The position numbers and the translations under genes are program-made. A model generated the notes under the pieces. That model did no database searches. It was given only the letters and a program-made list of their open reading frames with translations, and had not been told where the DNA came from. DNA of 29,259 bases, taken from an uncultured Collinsella sp. GTDB taxonomy: Bacteria > Actinomycetota > Coriobacteriia > Coriobacteriales > Coriobacteriaceae. Location: the NCBI GenBank assembly GCA_902482185.1, contig CABSZR010000001.1, forward strand, positions 1 through 29,259, read 5' to 3'. Below are positions 16,037 through 23,715 of the stretch, one piece after another. Position 1 is the stretch's first letter. Each line of letters opens with the position of its first letter.

Positions 16037-17020
16037 ATGTCGCGCAAGTCCGCCTACAAGCAAGCACTTTCCATCGGCACCGCCGTGGTGCTGGGGTTTG
16101 CGTTGTTTACGGGATCGCTCGACGGAGCCCCCAAGCTGCTGTCGCCGCAAAGCGATGAGCAGGCGGCGGCTCTGGCCGAAAAGCAAAACGAGAGTCCCAG
16201 CCGCACCGACGACGAGGCAGACCTGGTTGCCCGGCTCGAATCGGGAACAGCGAGCTCCTCGGACTCTCAAAATAGCCAAGACTCCGGTGATGGCTCCGAA
16301 TCCACCGCGACCAACACCGGTGACGACGCCTCCGCGGACAGTGCCGTCACCCCCATCGACGAGGTGGAAAACCCCGACCTCAACCGCGCCCGCGGCGTAT
16401 ATCTCAGCAGCATTCCCGACTACGCCGGCAACCCCTACGTCGCCCTTCGCGCCGACAGCACGCACCCGCTCGGCACGCCGTCGTTCACGCTTGACGAGTA
16501 TGAGCGTGCCACCGAAGAGGGCTGCTTTAAGAAATTCTCCAAGCTCGACAGCCTGGGCCGCACTCGCAAGGCGCTCGCCTGCGTAGGACCCGAATCGCTC
16601 GGCCAGGGCAAGCGCGGCGATATCTCGCGTATCCACCCCGCCGGATGGCACCAGCAGCGCTACGACTTTATTCCGGGCCAGAGCCTCTACAACCGCTGCC
16701 ACCTCATCGCCTGGTCGCTCTGCGACGAAAACGCCAACCGCAAAAATCTCCTCACCGGCACGCGCTATCTCAACGAGACGGGCATGCTGCCGTTTGAAGA
16801 ACAGATCCTCGACTACATCCGCGACACGGGCAACCATGTGCTCTACCGCGTCACGCCCATGTACAACGAAGAGGAACTCGTCTGTCGCGGCGTCCGTCTG
16901 GAAGCACAATCGGTCGAGGACCACGGCAAGACTCTGTGCTTCCACGTGTACTGCTACAACCTGCAGCCGCACGTGCAAATCGACTACGCCACCGGCCGCA
17001 ACCAGGCATCCGGAGACTAG
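16037..17020 (+). CDS. Secreted or membrane-anchored DNA/RNA non-specific endonuclease
   Basis: A 327-residue exported nuclease candidate. ATG 16037 follows AGGAG by seven bases. Residues 10-30 form a hydrophobic signal or anchor segment without a clear cleavage site or lipobox. Residues 35-110 are a low-complexity linker rich in Ser, Asp, Glu and Thr. The catalytic domain is about 115-320. YNRCHLIAWSLCDENANRKN (218-237) has the layout of the DNA/RNA non-specific (EndA/streptodornase-type) nucleases, with H222 as probable general base and N237/N246 as metal-ligand candidates in RKNLLTGTRYLN. It is a single gene with its own terminator. Probable roles are nutrient scavenging of extracellular DNA or DNA processing at the cell surface. 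Confidence 0.88.
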   Translation: MSRKSAYKQALSIGTAVVLGFALFTGSLDGAPKLLSPQSDEQAAALAEKQNESPSRTDDEADLVARLESGTASSSDSQNSQDSGDGSESTATNTGDDASADSAVTPIDEVENPDLNRARGVYLSSIPDYAGNPYVALRADSTHPLGTPSFTLDEYERATEEGCFKKFSKLDSLGRTRKALACVGPESLGQGKRGDISRIHPAGWHQQRYDFIPGQSLYNRCHLIAWSLCDENANRKNLLTGTRYLNETGMLPFEEQILDYIRDTGNHVLYRVTPMYNEEELVCRGVRLEAQSVEDHGKTLCFHVYCYNLQPHVQIDYATGRNQASGD

Positions 17021-17086
17021 TGCCGACTGCGCTGCCCGTAACCCAAAAAATGATCCGCAATCCTTCCGTCGCATACGGATCAAATT

Positions 17087-17117
17087 AGGCCGCCCCGGTT
17101 ACCCAGGACGGCCTTTT
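17087..17117 (+). terminator. Terminator of the nuclease gene
   Basis: AGGCCGcCCcGG pairs imperfectly with CCaGGaCGGCCT and is followed by TTTT and CG. Another inverted pair, TGATCCG/CGGATCA, precedes it (17051-17081). Because the EF-G-like gene ends at 17151 on the other strand, the element probably works in both directions. Confidence 0.7.
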
Positions 17118-17150
17118 CGTCAGCACCTACATTGCAGGCAAAACCACACG

Positions 17151-19226
17151 TTACTTGGCGCGGCCCTCCTCATAGCGCTCGACCAGCTTGGCCTGAACGT
17201 CATAAGGCACCTGCTCATAGCCTGCGGGTTTCATGGTAAAGTCGCCCGTGCCGCGCGTGATAGAGCGCAGGCGCGTCGAATAATCCGTCAGCTCGGCGAG
17301 AGGTGCCTGGGCGATGACCACGGTGTCGCCGCGCTCATCGGTCTCCATGCCCGTCACGCGACCGCGCGATGCCGAGATGTCGCCCATCACGGCGCCGGCG
17401 TAGCTCTCGGGGATAGTCACCGTGATTTCCTCGATGGGCTCCAGCACCACCGGGTCGGCATCGGCGCATGCCTTGCGCAGACCGATGCGAGCCGCCGCGC
17501 GGAACGCCATCTCGTTGGAGTCTACGCTGTGATACGAGCCGTCGTACACGGCCACGCGAATGCCCGTAAGCGGGTAGCCGGCAATGATGCCATCCTTCAT
17601 GGTCTCCTGGACACCCTTGTCCACGGCGGGGATGAGCGAGCGCGGGATGCGGCCACCCACGACCTCGTCAACAAACTCATAGCCGTCGCTCGTGCCGTCG
17701 GGCCCAATGAGCGGCTCCACGCGCAGCCAGCAGTCGCCGTATTGACCGGCGCCGCCGGTCTGCTTCTTGTGGCGACCCTGGGCGCTTGCCGTGCGGCGGA
17801 TGGTCTCGCGATACGGAATGCGGATCGGCACGCTTTTGGCCACGACCTTGGTGCGATCCTCCAAACGGTTGAGCAGCACCGAAACCTGCGCCTCACCCAC
17901 GGCGGAGATGATAGTCTGGCCGGTCTCCTCGTCGCGGTCGATGCTCATGGTCGGATCGGCCTTGCATGCCTTCTCGATAAACGTGTAGAGCTTCTCTTCG
18001 TCGCCGCGGTTCTCGGCCTCGATGGCAATGCGGTACTGCGAGTTGGGGAACTTAAACGCCGCAGCCTCGACCTTGCCGGTAATCGAGAGCGTATCGCCCG
18101 TCTCGGCCGCCAGCTTGGGCGCCACGATGATGTCGCCGGCATAGGCGTGGCCGACCTCGGTCATGTCGCGGCCGCACATCACATACAGGTGAGCCAGACG
18201 GTCGCTCTTGCGCGTGCGCGCATTGATCAACTCAAGGCCCGGCTCAAGCGTACCCGTCAGCACCTTGATAAAGCTGATGCGACCCTGCTGCGGATCGGCC
18301 AGGGTCTTAAACACAAACGCCACCGGACGGTCATCGTCACTCGAGATCTTGAGCGAGTCGCCGTCGATGAGCGGCATCTCGCCGTAGTCAGTCGGCGCCG
18401 GGAAGTACGTGGCAATGTCGTCCATCAGCGAGTTGACGCCCTGCTCCTTAATGCAATCGCCCGCAAAGACCGGCACAAAGATGCGCTCGGCGATCGCCTT
18501 CGACAGCAGGCCTTCAAGCTCCTCCTGCATCAGCGTCTCCTCGCCTTCCAAGTACTTCATCATCAACTCGTCGTCAGCCTCGGCCACCAGCTCGCACAGG
18601 TGGTCATGGGCCTCCTCGGCCTGGGCACGATACTCCTCGGGAATCTCCGACTCAACGGCTTCGGTGCCGTTGCAATGGCGCGCCTTCATGCGCACCAGGT
18701 CGATGATGCCGTCAAAGTCCTCGCCCTCGCCCCAGGGGAGGGTCACGGCGCCCAAGCGTGTACCAAAGCGCTCCTGCAGCAGTTCCATGGTGGACGCAAA
18801 GCTGGCCTCGGGACGCGACAGGCGGTTTACGAACACCGCGCGCGCCAGGCGCAGGTCCTCGGCGGCGTACCAAAGCTTAACCGTCGTCGGCTGCGGGCCG
18901 GCCTCGGCGTCGACCACAAACAGAGCCGTCTCGCAAACGCTCATCGCAGCAAAGGCGTCGCCGATAAAATCGGGATAGCACGGAGCATCAAGCACGTTGA
19001 TGCGGGCGCCCTTCCAGTCGATCGGCGCAATGGTCGTCGAGATGGAGAATGAACGCTTGACCTCTTCGGGGTCATAGTCGAGCGTGGGCTTGGTGCCGTC
19101 GTGGCCACCCAGGCGGGCGGTCTTACCGGAAAGGTGGAGCATGGCCTCGGCGAGTGAAGTCTTGCCCACCCCGCCTTGGCCTACGAGCACCACGTTCCTT
19201 ACGTTGCCGGTCTTGGGAGCACCCAT
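17151..19226 (-). CDS. EF-G-like translation-factor GTPase paralogue with degenerate G motifs
   Basis: A 691-residue protein with the five-domain layout of elongation factor G. The start at ATG 19226 has a near-perfect AAGGAGGT four bases upstream. G1 is normal (GQGGVGKT, 16-23). The G3 motif, DTPGH in EF-G, reads DAPCYPDF (80-87), so the catalytic histidine is tyrosine (Y84) and the glycine is cysteine. G4, NKxD, reads NRLS (134-137), losing the guanine-specifying aspartate. Domain II, the domain III SVSVLLN-type part (EAQVSVLLNRLED), domain IV (GRHKKQTGGAGQYGD) and domain V are present. This matches the actinobacterial EF-G-like (FusA2) group rather than the essential fusA, which usually sits by rpsL/rpsG. 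Role unknown: possibly ribosome rescue, recycling or stress. Confidence 0.9.
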   Translation of the reverse strand: MGAPKTGNVRNVVLVGQGGVGKTSLAEAMLHLSGKTARLGGHDGTKPTLDYDPEEVKRSFSISTTIAPIDWKGARINVLDAPCYPDFIGDAFAAMSVCETALFVVDAEAGPQPTTVKLWYAAEDLRLARAVFVNRLSRPEASFASTMELLQERFGTRLGAVTLPWGEGEDFDGIIDLVRMKARHCNGTEAVESEIPEEYRAQAEEAHDHLCELVAEADDELMMKYLEGEETLMQEELEGLLSKAIAERIFVPVFAGDCIKEQGVNSLMDDIATYFPAPTDYGEMPLIDGDSLKISSDDDRPVAFVFKTLADPQQGRISFIKVLTGTLEPGLELINARTRKSDRLAHLYVMCGRDMTEVGHAYAGDIIVAPKLAAETGDTLSITGKVEAAAFKFPNSQYRIAIEAENRGDEEKLYTFIEKACKADPTMSIDRDEETGQTIISAVGEAQVSVLLNRLEDRTKVVAKSVPIRIPYRETIRRTASAQGRHKKQTGGAGQYGDCWLRVEPLIGPDGTSDGYEFVDEVVGGRIPRSLIPAVDKGVQETMKDGIIAGYPLTGIRVAVYDGSYHSVDSNEMAFRAAARIGLRKACADADPVVLEPIEEITVTIPESYAGAVMGDISASRGRVTGMETDERGDTVVIAQAPLAELTDYSTRLRSITRGTGDFTMKPAGYEQVPYDVQAKLVERYEEGRAK

Positions 19227-19460
19227 GATGACCTCCTTGCAGGGTCGCGCGCGATGCGCGACGCCAACGGGGAGAGTTCGCGGTCGATGCCGTCCCGGGA
19301 GCAGCATGGTCGGCAGCCGAGCCGACTCACCCTCCAAATGTCCTATGTCACCACCCTACCCTTGCAGTCGCCTGCCCATGCAGACCTTTCGGCACGCGTA
19401 TGGATACGGGCGGCGAGAGGAGGGCGCGAGCTTGCGAGGCGATTATTGGACCCCGCGAAT

Positions 19461-19502
19461 GCAAATAAAATGCCGCCCCAGGCCGTAAGACCTGCGGTGG
19501 CA
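19461..19502 (-). terminator. Terminator of the amino-acid ABC operon
   Basis: TGCCaCCgCAGG pairs with CCTGgGGcGGCA (19471-19502). The minus strand then continues TTTTATTTGC. The rest of the 310-bp gap 19227-19536 shows no gene; it should contain the promoter of the EF-G-like gene, but no convincing -35/-10 pair was found. Confidence 0.75.
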
Positions 19503-19536
19503 TCACCTCAATAAGCAGTTGAGTAAATAGCTGAGC

Positions 19537-20301
19537 CTATCCCTCGATACGGCTCAAGAACTCGCGTGTACGCTGCTCGCGCGGATGGTCGATGATCTGC
19601 TCGGCAGGCCCCTCCTCTACAATGCGACCGCCGTCCATAAAGACCACGCGATCGGCACCATCGCGGGCAAACTGCATCGCGTGCGTTACGATCACCATCG
19701 TCATATTCTGCGCGGCCAGATCCTTGATGACGCGCAGAACCTCGGCCGTCAGCTCGGGATCGAGCGCCGAGGTCGGCTCGTCAAAGAACAAGATTTCCGG
19801 GTCGAGCGCCAAGGCGCGGGCGATGCTCACACGCTGTTGCTGACCGCCCGAAAGCTCGCAGGGCACCTTGTTCTCGTTGCCCATAAGCCCCATCTGCGCA
19901 ATCAACTCAAGCGCACGCGCTTCGGCCTGCTCGCGCGGGCGCTTGAGCACGCGAATCGGAGCATCGGTGATGTTTTTCATCACCGTATAGTGCGGAAACA
20001 GATTGTAGTTCTGAAACACCAGGCCAAATCGCGAGCGCGCCTGCTTGGGCACGTCGCCTTTCGCATATACCGCACCCGACCCCGCGTCCGTCGCAACGGC
20101 AAGATCACCAAACGAAAGCGAGCCGCCGTCGAGCGTCTCGAGCAGCGTGGCGCAGCGCAGAAGCGTGGACTTACCGCCGCCTGAAGGCCCGATAATCGCC
20201 ACGACCTCGCCGCGCTTGACCTCGAGCGAGATATCCTTGAGCACCTCATTGCCGCCAAACGCCTTGCGCGCGTTCGATATATTCATAACCGTTCCGGACA
20301 C
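19537..20301 (-). CDS. Polar amino-acid ABC transporter ATP-binding protein
   Basis: A 254-residue cytoplasmic ATPase of a polar amino-acid importer. GTG 20301 is preferred because GGAGG lies five bases before it; GTG 20328 and ATG 20286 are alternatives with poorer binding sites. Walker A is GPSGGGKST (38-46), the Q-loop is in VFQNYNLFPHYT, the signature is LSGGQQQR (150-157), Walker B is LFFDEPTSALD (171-181), and the switch histidine is in IVTHAMQFA. The sequence is closest in style to the GlnQ/HisP group. An insertion of about 20 residues after DLAV (DAGSGAVYAKGDVPKQAR) resembles variants seen in related actinobacterial importers. It is the last gene of the three-gene operon, 38 bp after the permease gene. 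Confidence 0.93.
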   Translation of the reverse strand: MSGTVMNISNARKAFGGNEVLKDISLEVKRGEVVAIIGPSGGGKSTLLRCATLLETLDGGSLSFGDLAVATDAGSGAVYAKGDVPKQARSRFGLVFQNYNLFPHYTVMKNITDAPIRVLKRPREQAEARALELIAQMGLMGNENKVPCELSGGQQQRVSIARALALDPEILFFDEPTSALDPELTAEVLRVIKDLAAQNMTMVIVTHAMQFARDGADRVVFMDGGRIVEEGPAEQIIDHPREQRTREFLSRIEG

Positions 20302-20339
20302 AGGAACCTCCACGTGTTTGAAAAGCACAACGGGACAGG

Positions 20340-20993
20340 CTAGTCATGGTAATAGTCAAGTCGTTTCTCGGCAGCGCCCAGCAGCATCTCGACCACAAAG
20401 TTAAAGACCCAGTAAATCAGCGCCGCGATCGCAAACGGTACCATGCTCACCTGCGAGGCAACCAGGGCCTTGGCCGTCGAGAACATCTCGCCCACGCCAA
20501 TGGCAAACGCCAGCGACGTGTCCTTGACCAGCGTGATGATCTCGTTGCCCATCGCCGGCAGAATACGCTTGGCGACCTGAGGCATCACGATATACAGAAA
20601 CGTCTGCACGCGCGAATAGCCCAGCACCTCGGCAGCCTCGTATTGACCGCGCGGAATGGACTGCAAACCCGAGCGATAGATCTCGGCAAAGTAGCCGGCG
20701 TAGTTGATGATGAACGCCACGACGCATGCCGTCCATTTGGAATCGGGCGTGAGCGAGATGCCGAACACGTAGTACGGAGCAAAGTAGATGGCGAACATCT
20801 GTAGCATGAGCGGCGTGCCACGCATCACCGAAATATAGATACGCGCGATCCAGCGAAGCGGCGCAATTTTGCTCATGCGCATGAACGCCACGGGGATTCC
20901 CAGCGGAATCGACCCCAACAGCGTCAGCACAAACAACTGCAAACTGACCAAGAAACCCTGGCCGAGCATCTGCATCATTACTTGGATAGACAT
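20340..20993 (-). CDS. Polar amino-acid ABC transporter permease
   Basis: A 217-residue inner-membrane permease of the HisM/GlnP type with about five helices. ATG 20993 shares its A with the TAA stop of the binding-protein gene (TAATG), implying coupled translation; the binding site itself is weak. The ATPase-contact (EAA) loop is QYEAAEVLGYSRVQTFLYIV, followed by MPQ. The N-terminal MLGQGFLVSLQLFVLTLLG and MRGTPLMLQMFAIYF segments are typical. Only one permease gene is present, so the membrane channel is probably a homodimer. Confidence 0.93.
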   Translation of the reverse strand: MSIQVMMQMLGQGFLVSLQLFVLTLLGSIPLGIPVAFMRMSKIAPLRWIARIYISVMRGTPLMLQMFAIYFAPYYVFGISLTPDSKWTACVVAFIINYAGYFAEIYRSGLQSIPRGQYEAAEVLGYSRVQTFLYIVMPQVAKRILPAMGNEIITLVKDTSLAFAIGVGEMFSTAKALVASQVSMVPFAIAALIYWVFNFVVEMLLGAAEKRLDYYHD

Positions 20994-21850
20994 TACTTGA
21001 GCACCCAATTATCGAAAGATAGACCATAGCTTGAATATTTATCGCAGAGGTCCTTGACCGTGCCATCCTCGTAGAGCGCCTTGAGCGACTCGGTCACGGC
21101 ATCGGCGGACTTGGTGTCGCCCTTCTTAAAGCCAACGGCGTAGTGCTCGCTGGACAGCGGCTTGTCGAGCTGCGTATAGGCATCGGGCTTGGCGGCAAGC
21201 TGATACTGAGCGATCGAGAGGTCACAGGCAACGGCATCGACTGCACCACTCTCGAGCTGCATAAATGCCGTGTTGTACTCACCGATGGTATCGAGCGTGG
21301 CAAACGTCGCGGCCAGATCCTTCTGGTCGCCCTCGAGCACATCCTGTGCAGCGGAATCAGTCTGCGTAATCACGGTCTTGCCGGCAAGATCGTCCCAGCT
21401 CTTGATACCCGCGTCCTTCTTGACCACGAGCACCTGCTCGTTAAGCATATAAGGCTCGGAGAACGTGTAGTCGTCCTCGCGGCCCTCCATGGTAAAGCCG
21501 TTCCAGATGCAGTTGATGGCACCCGAGTTGAGCAGCGTGTCCTTGGCGTCCCAGTCGATGGCCTCATACTCAACATCCCAGCCCTGCTTGTCGGCAACGG
21601 CCTTGGCAAGGTCGAGGTCAAAGCCGGTGTACTCGCCATCGTCGCCTACAAAGCCGTACGGAGGATAGGACTTGTCAAAGCCCACCACGAGCTTCTTGGA
21701 CTCCGCAGCACCCTTCATGTCCTTGGCTGCGGCAGAACCGGCAGCAGTGCCCTTATCGGCACCGCCACAGCCAACCAGGCCAAGGCCTAGAACCGTAGCG
21801 AGTGAGCCGGCTAGACCAACAAACTGACGACGAGACATATCGGCATTCAT
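20993..21850 (-). CDS. Amino-acid ABC transporter substrate-binding lipoprotein
   Basis: A 285-residue extracellular solute-binding protein of family 3. ATG 21850 follows AAGGGGGAT. The N-terminus MSRRQFVGLAGS has a twin-arginine pattern (R7, R8), and the lipobox LVGCGG places the lipidated cysteine at C28, so it looks like a Tat-exported lipoprotein. The mature part has LVVGFDKSYPPYGFVGDDGEYTGFDLDLAKAVADKQG, the canonical family-3 ligand-site start, then WNGFTMEGREDDYTFSEPYM. The arginine in the GREDD stretch and the aspartate in VDAVACDLS are candidate ligands for the amino-acid carboxylate and amine. The exact amino acid is not deducible; polar amino acids including cystine, glutamine and basic ones are possible. 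Confidence 0.94.
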   Translation of the reverse strand: MNADMSRRQFVGLAGSLATVLGLGLVGCGGADKGTAAGSAAAKDMKGAAESKKLVVGFDKSYPPYGFVGDDGEYTGFDLDLAKAVADKQGWDVEYEAIDWDAKDTLLNSGAINCIWNGFTMEGREDDYTFSEPYMLNEQVLVVKKDAGIKSWDDLAGKTVITQTDSAAQDVLEGDQKDLAATFATLDTIGEYNTAFMQLESGAVDAVACDLSIAQYQLAAKPDAYTQLDKPLSSEHYAVGFKKGDTKSADAVTESLKALYEDGTVKDLCDKYSSYGLSFDNWVLK

Positions 21851-21867
21851 GGTATCCCCCTTGGTAG

Positions 21868-21887
21868 CACTTTAGTTAGGTAAAGTG
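21868..21887. promoter_or_regulatory. CACTTTA/TAAAGTG operator candidate in the ABC operon leader
   Basis: CACTTTA-GTTAGG-TAAAGTG is a perfect 7-6-7 inverted repeat, about 15-35 bases after the predicted transcription start and 18 bases before the start codon. The related CACTTTAGTG (21912-21921) lies inside the promoter spacer. Repeated half-sites at and after the promoter fit a repressor. Confidence 0.5.
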
Positions 21888-21905
21888 AGTCATGTAACGT
21901 TCAGA

Positions 21906-21934
21906 ATCATACACTTTAGTGAGATGGAGTACAA
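21906..21934 (-). promoter_or_regulatory. Promoter of the amino-acid ABC operon
   Basis: On the minus strand TTGTAC (21934-21929), exactly 17 bases, then TATGAT (21911-21906). This is the clearest sigma-70-type promoter in the window. Transcription should start near 21899. Confidence 0.7.
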
Positions 21935-21942
21935 GGGAGGGT

Positions 21943-22079
21943 TTGCCCGCTGGGCTCCGGGGCGGGGGTTAAGTTTCCTGCTCTACAGTCCTGCTCACGA
22001 CGGAGGCCACATTAAGTGGCCTCCTGTTCGTGCGGAACTCGCGATAAACTTAACCCCCGCCCCGGAGCCCAGCGGGCAA
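21943..22079. repeat. 137-bp nested inverted repeat
   Basis: Outer arms 21943-21976 and 22046-22079 are perfect 34-bp reverse complements, starting TTGCCCGCTGGGCTCC. The 69-base loop contains a second stem, GGAGGCCAC/GTGGCCTCC around ATTAA (22003-22025 region), flanked by CACGA and TTCGTG. There is no open frame. It lies between the divergent ABC operon promoter and the methyltransferase gene and looks like a non-autonomous element or strong insulator. Confidence 0.9.
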
Positions 22080-22188
22080 TCATCGTTGTACCTATCACTG
22101 ATACCAATAAACCGCTTGCATATCGTCTGTTGGCTTGGCACGGTACAATGCTTGTAGCTTTAAATTAATAAATTAGTGGGGTTAATTC

Positions 22189-23637
22189 ATGGCAGAATCT
22201 CGTGCGGAGCGTAAGGCTCGTCGTGCTTTGATCGAAGCAGCTGAGGGGTCGGAGGAGAAAAAATCTTCTAAGAAATCCAAGTCGTCTCAGGACGCGAAGG
22301 GTAAGTCGGCCAAGGGCAAGGCTAAGGCCAAGCGTCCCGGCTCTCGTCGGAACGAGGATAAGGCATCTCAGACTCGCTCCAAGCGCTCGCATAAAGATCA
22401 GGTTTCGTCTGCGCGTAAGGCTGTGGACCCCAAGTCTCCCTGTTCGATCATGAAAGCTTGCGGTGGGTGTACGGCGCTCAATCGTCCTTATAAGAAGCAG
22501 TTGGCAGCCAAGCAGGCCGCCATGGAGGAGCTTTTTGCTACCCTTTGCGAGCGCGAGGGCATTAGCGTCGACCCCATTCGCGGTATGGGCGTCACCCTGG
22601 GCGACCCGGGCAAATATCCTGCGCCGCGCGGTTTTCGCCATAAGGCCGCCACTCCCTTTGCTCCCGGTAAGGAGGGTGCTGTCCGTTGCGGTTTCTTTGA
22701 GCGCGGCACGCACAAGATCGTTGCCGTACCCGAGTGTCCTGTCGAGGCACCGGGTGCCCGTCAGATTCTCAACGGCATCGCACGCGAAGCTGAGCGGCTG
22801 CATATTCCCGCCTTTAATGAGGACAAGCATCTTGGTTTGCTTCGCTATGCCGTCGTCCGCTGCGGTTGGCGTACCGACCAGGTCATGGTTACGCTCGTGA
22901 CCGCCCAGCGTGACTTACCGCATGCGCAGGAGTTCTTTGAGGCTGTCGCCGCACTCGATCCGCGCATCGTCACCGTCGCCCAAAACATCAACGGACGTCC
23001 CGGCAACGCCATCCTCGGCGAGGAAACCCGCATTGTATATGGCGCCGAGTGCATGCGCGACCAGCTGCTCGGCTGCGAATTCGACATCTCCCCCACCGCG
23101 TTTTATCAGACCAACCCGCAACAGACCGAGCTGCTCTATCAGCTCGCTATCGACGGCATGGATTTGCACCAGGGCGATGTGCTCATGGATGCCTACTGTG
23201 GCAGCGGTACCATCGGTCTTTGCGCAGCTAAAGATGCCCAGAACAAGGGTATCGGCATTATGCTGCTCGGCGTGGAGCGCAACCCGGCGGGCATTGCCGA
23301 TGCACGTCGCAATGCCGAGCTCAACGGCCTCACCCGCAGCGCTTGGTTTATGGCCGACGACGCCACCGATTACATCCTGGATGCCGCCGATAACAACGAG
23401 CGGGTCGATGTCCTTTCCATCGATCCGCCGCGCGCCGGCTCCACGCCCGAGTTCCTCGAAGCTGCCTGCGCGCTTAAGCCGCGCCGCATCACCTATATCA
23501 GCTGCAACCCCGTAACTCAAGAGCGCGACCTGCATCAGCTCCTCGACGGAGGCTATTGCCTGCTCAAGATCACGCCCGTCGACATGTTCCCTCACACCGA
23601 CCACACCGAAACCGTAGCGGTCCTCGAACGCCGCTAA
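22189..23637 (+). CDS. 23S rRNA (uracil-5-)-methyltransferase, RumA type
   Basis: A 482-residue SAM-dependent enzyme making 5-methyluridine in RNA. ATG 22189 follows GTGGGG; a -10-like TACAAT is at 22144-22149. Residues 1-80 are a disordered tail rich in Lys, Ser, Arg and Ala where many relatives have a TRAM domain. Iron-sulfur cysteines C85, C91, C94 (CSIMKACGGC) and C183 (VPECPVE) follow the RumA pattern. SAM-binding is DAYCGSGTIG (334-343). The catalytic nucleophile is C439 in YISCNP, and the general base is probably E474 in HTDHTE. The cluster cysteines favour rRNA-modifying RumA/RlmD over tRNA TrmA. Which uridine is modified (747, 1939 or both) cannot be read. Confidence 0.92.
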   Translation: MAESRAERKARRALIEAAEGSEEKKSSKKSKSSQDAKGKSAKGKAKAKRPGSRRNEDKASQTRSKRSHKDQVSSARKAVDPKSPCSIMKACGGCTALNRPYKKQLAAKQAAMEELFATLCEREGISVDPIRGMGVTLGDPGKYPAPRGFRHKAATPFAPGKEGAVRCGFFERGTHKIVAVPECPVEAPGARQILNGIAREAERLHIPAFNEDKHLGLLRYAVVRCGWRTDQVMVTLVTAQRDLPHAQEFFEAVAALDPRIVTVAQNINGRPGNAILGEETRIVYGAECMRDQLLGCEFDISPTAFYQTNPQQTELLYQLAIDGMDLHQGDVLMDAYCGSGTIGLCAAKDAQNKGIGIMLLGVERNPAGIADARRNAELNGLTRSAWFMADDATDYILDAADNNERVDVLSIDPPRAGSTPEFLEAACALKPRRITYISCNPVTQERDLHQLLDGGYCLLKITPVDMFPHTDHTETVAVLERR

Positions 23638-23667
23638 CCAACCTCAGTAGATTTTTGGGACAAGAAA

Positions 23668-23697
23668 GGGGGCGACCCGCCTGGGCCGCCCCCTTCG
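23668..23697. terminator. Bidirectional terminator between methyltransferase and PHP genes
   Basis: GGGGGCG pairs with CGCCCCC, with inner CCC/GGG pairs, between convergent genes. The minus strand then reads CCCTTTCTTGT, and the plus strand reads TTCGCTT. Confidence 0.75.
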
Positions 23698-23715
23698 CTT
23701 GGTTTATAAACTCCG

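Noticed and set aside
16794..19052. A plus-strand open frame of about 750 codons
   Set aside because: It overlaps the nuclease gene in another frame and is antisense to the EF-G-like gene. No motif was recognised.
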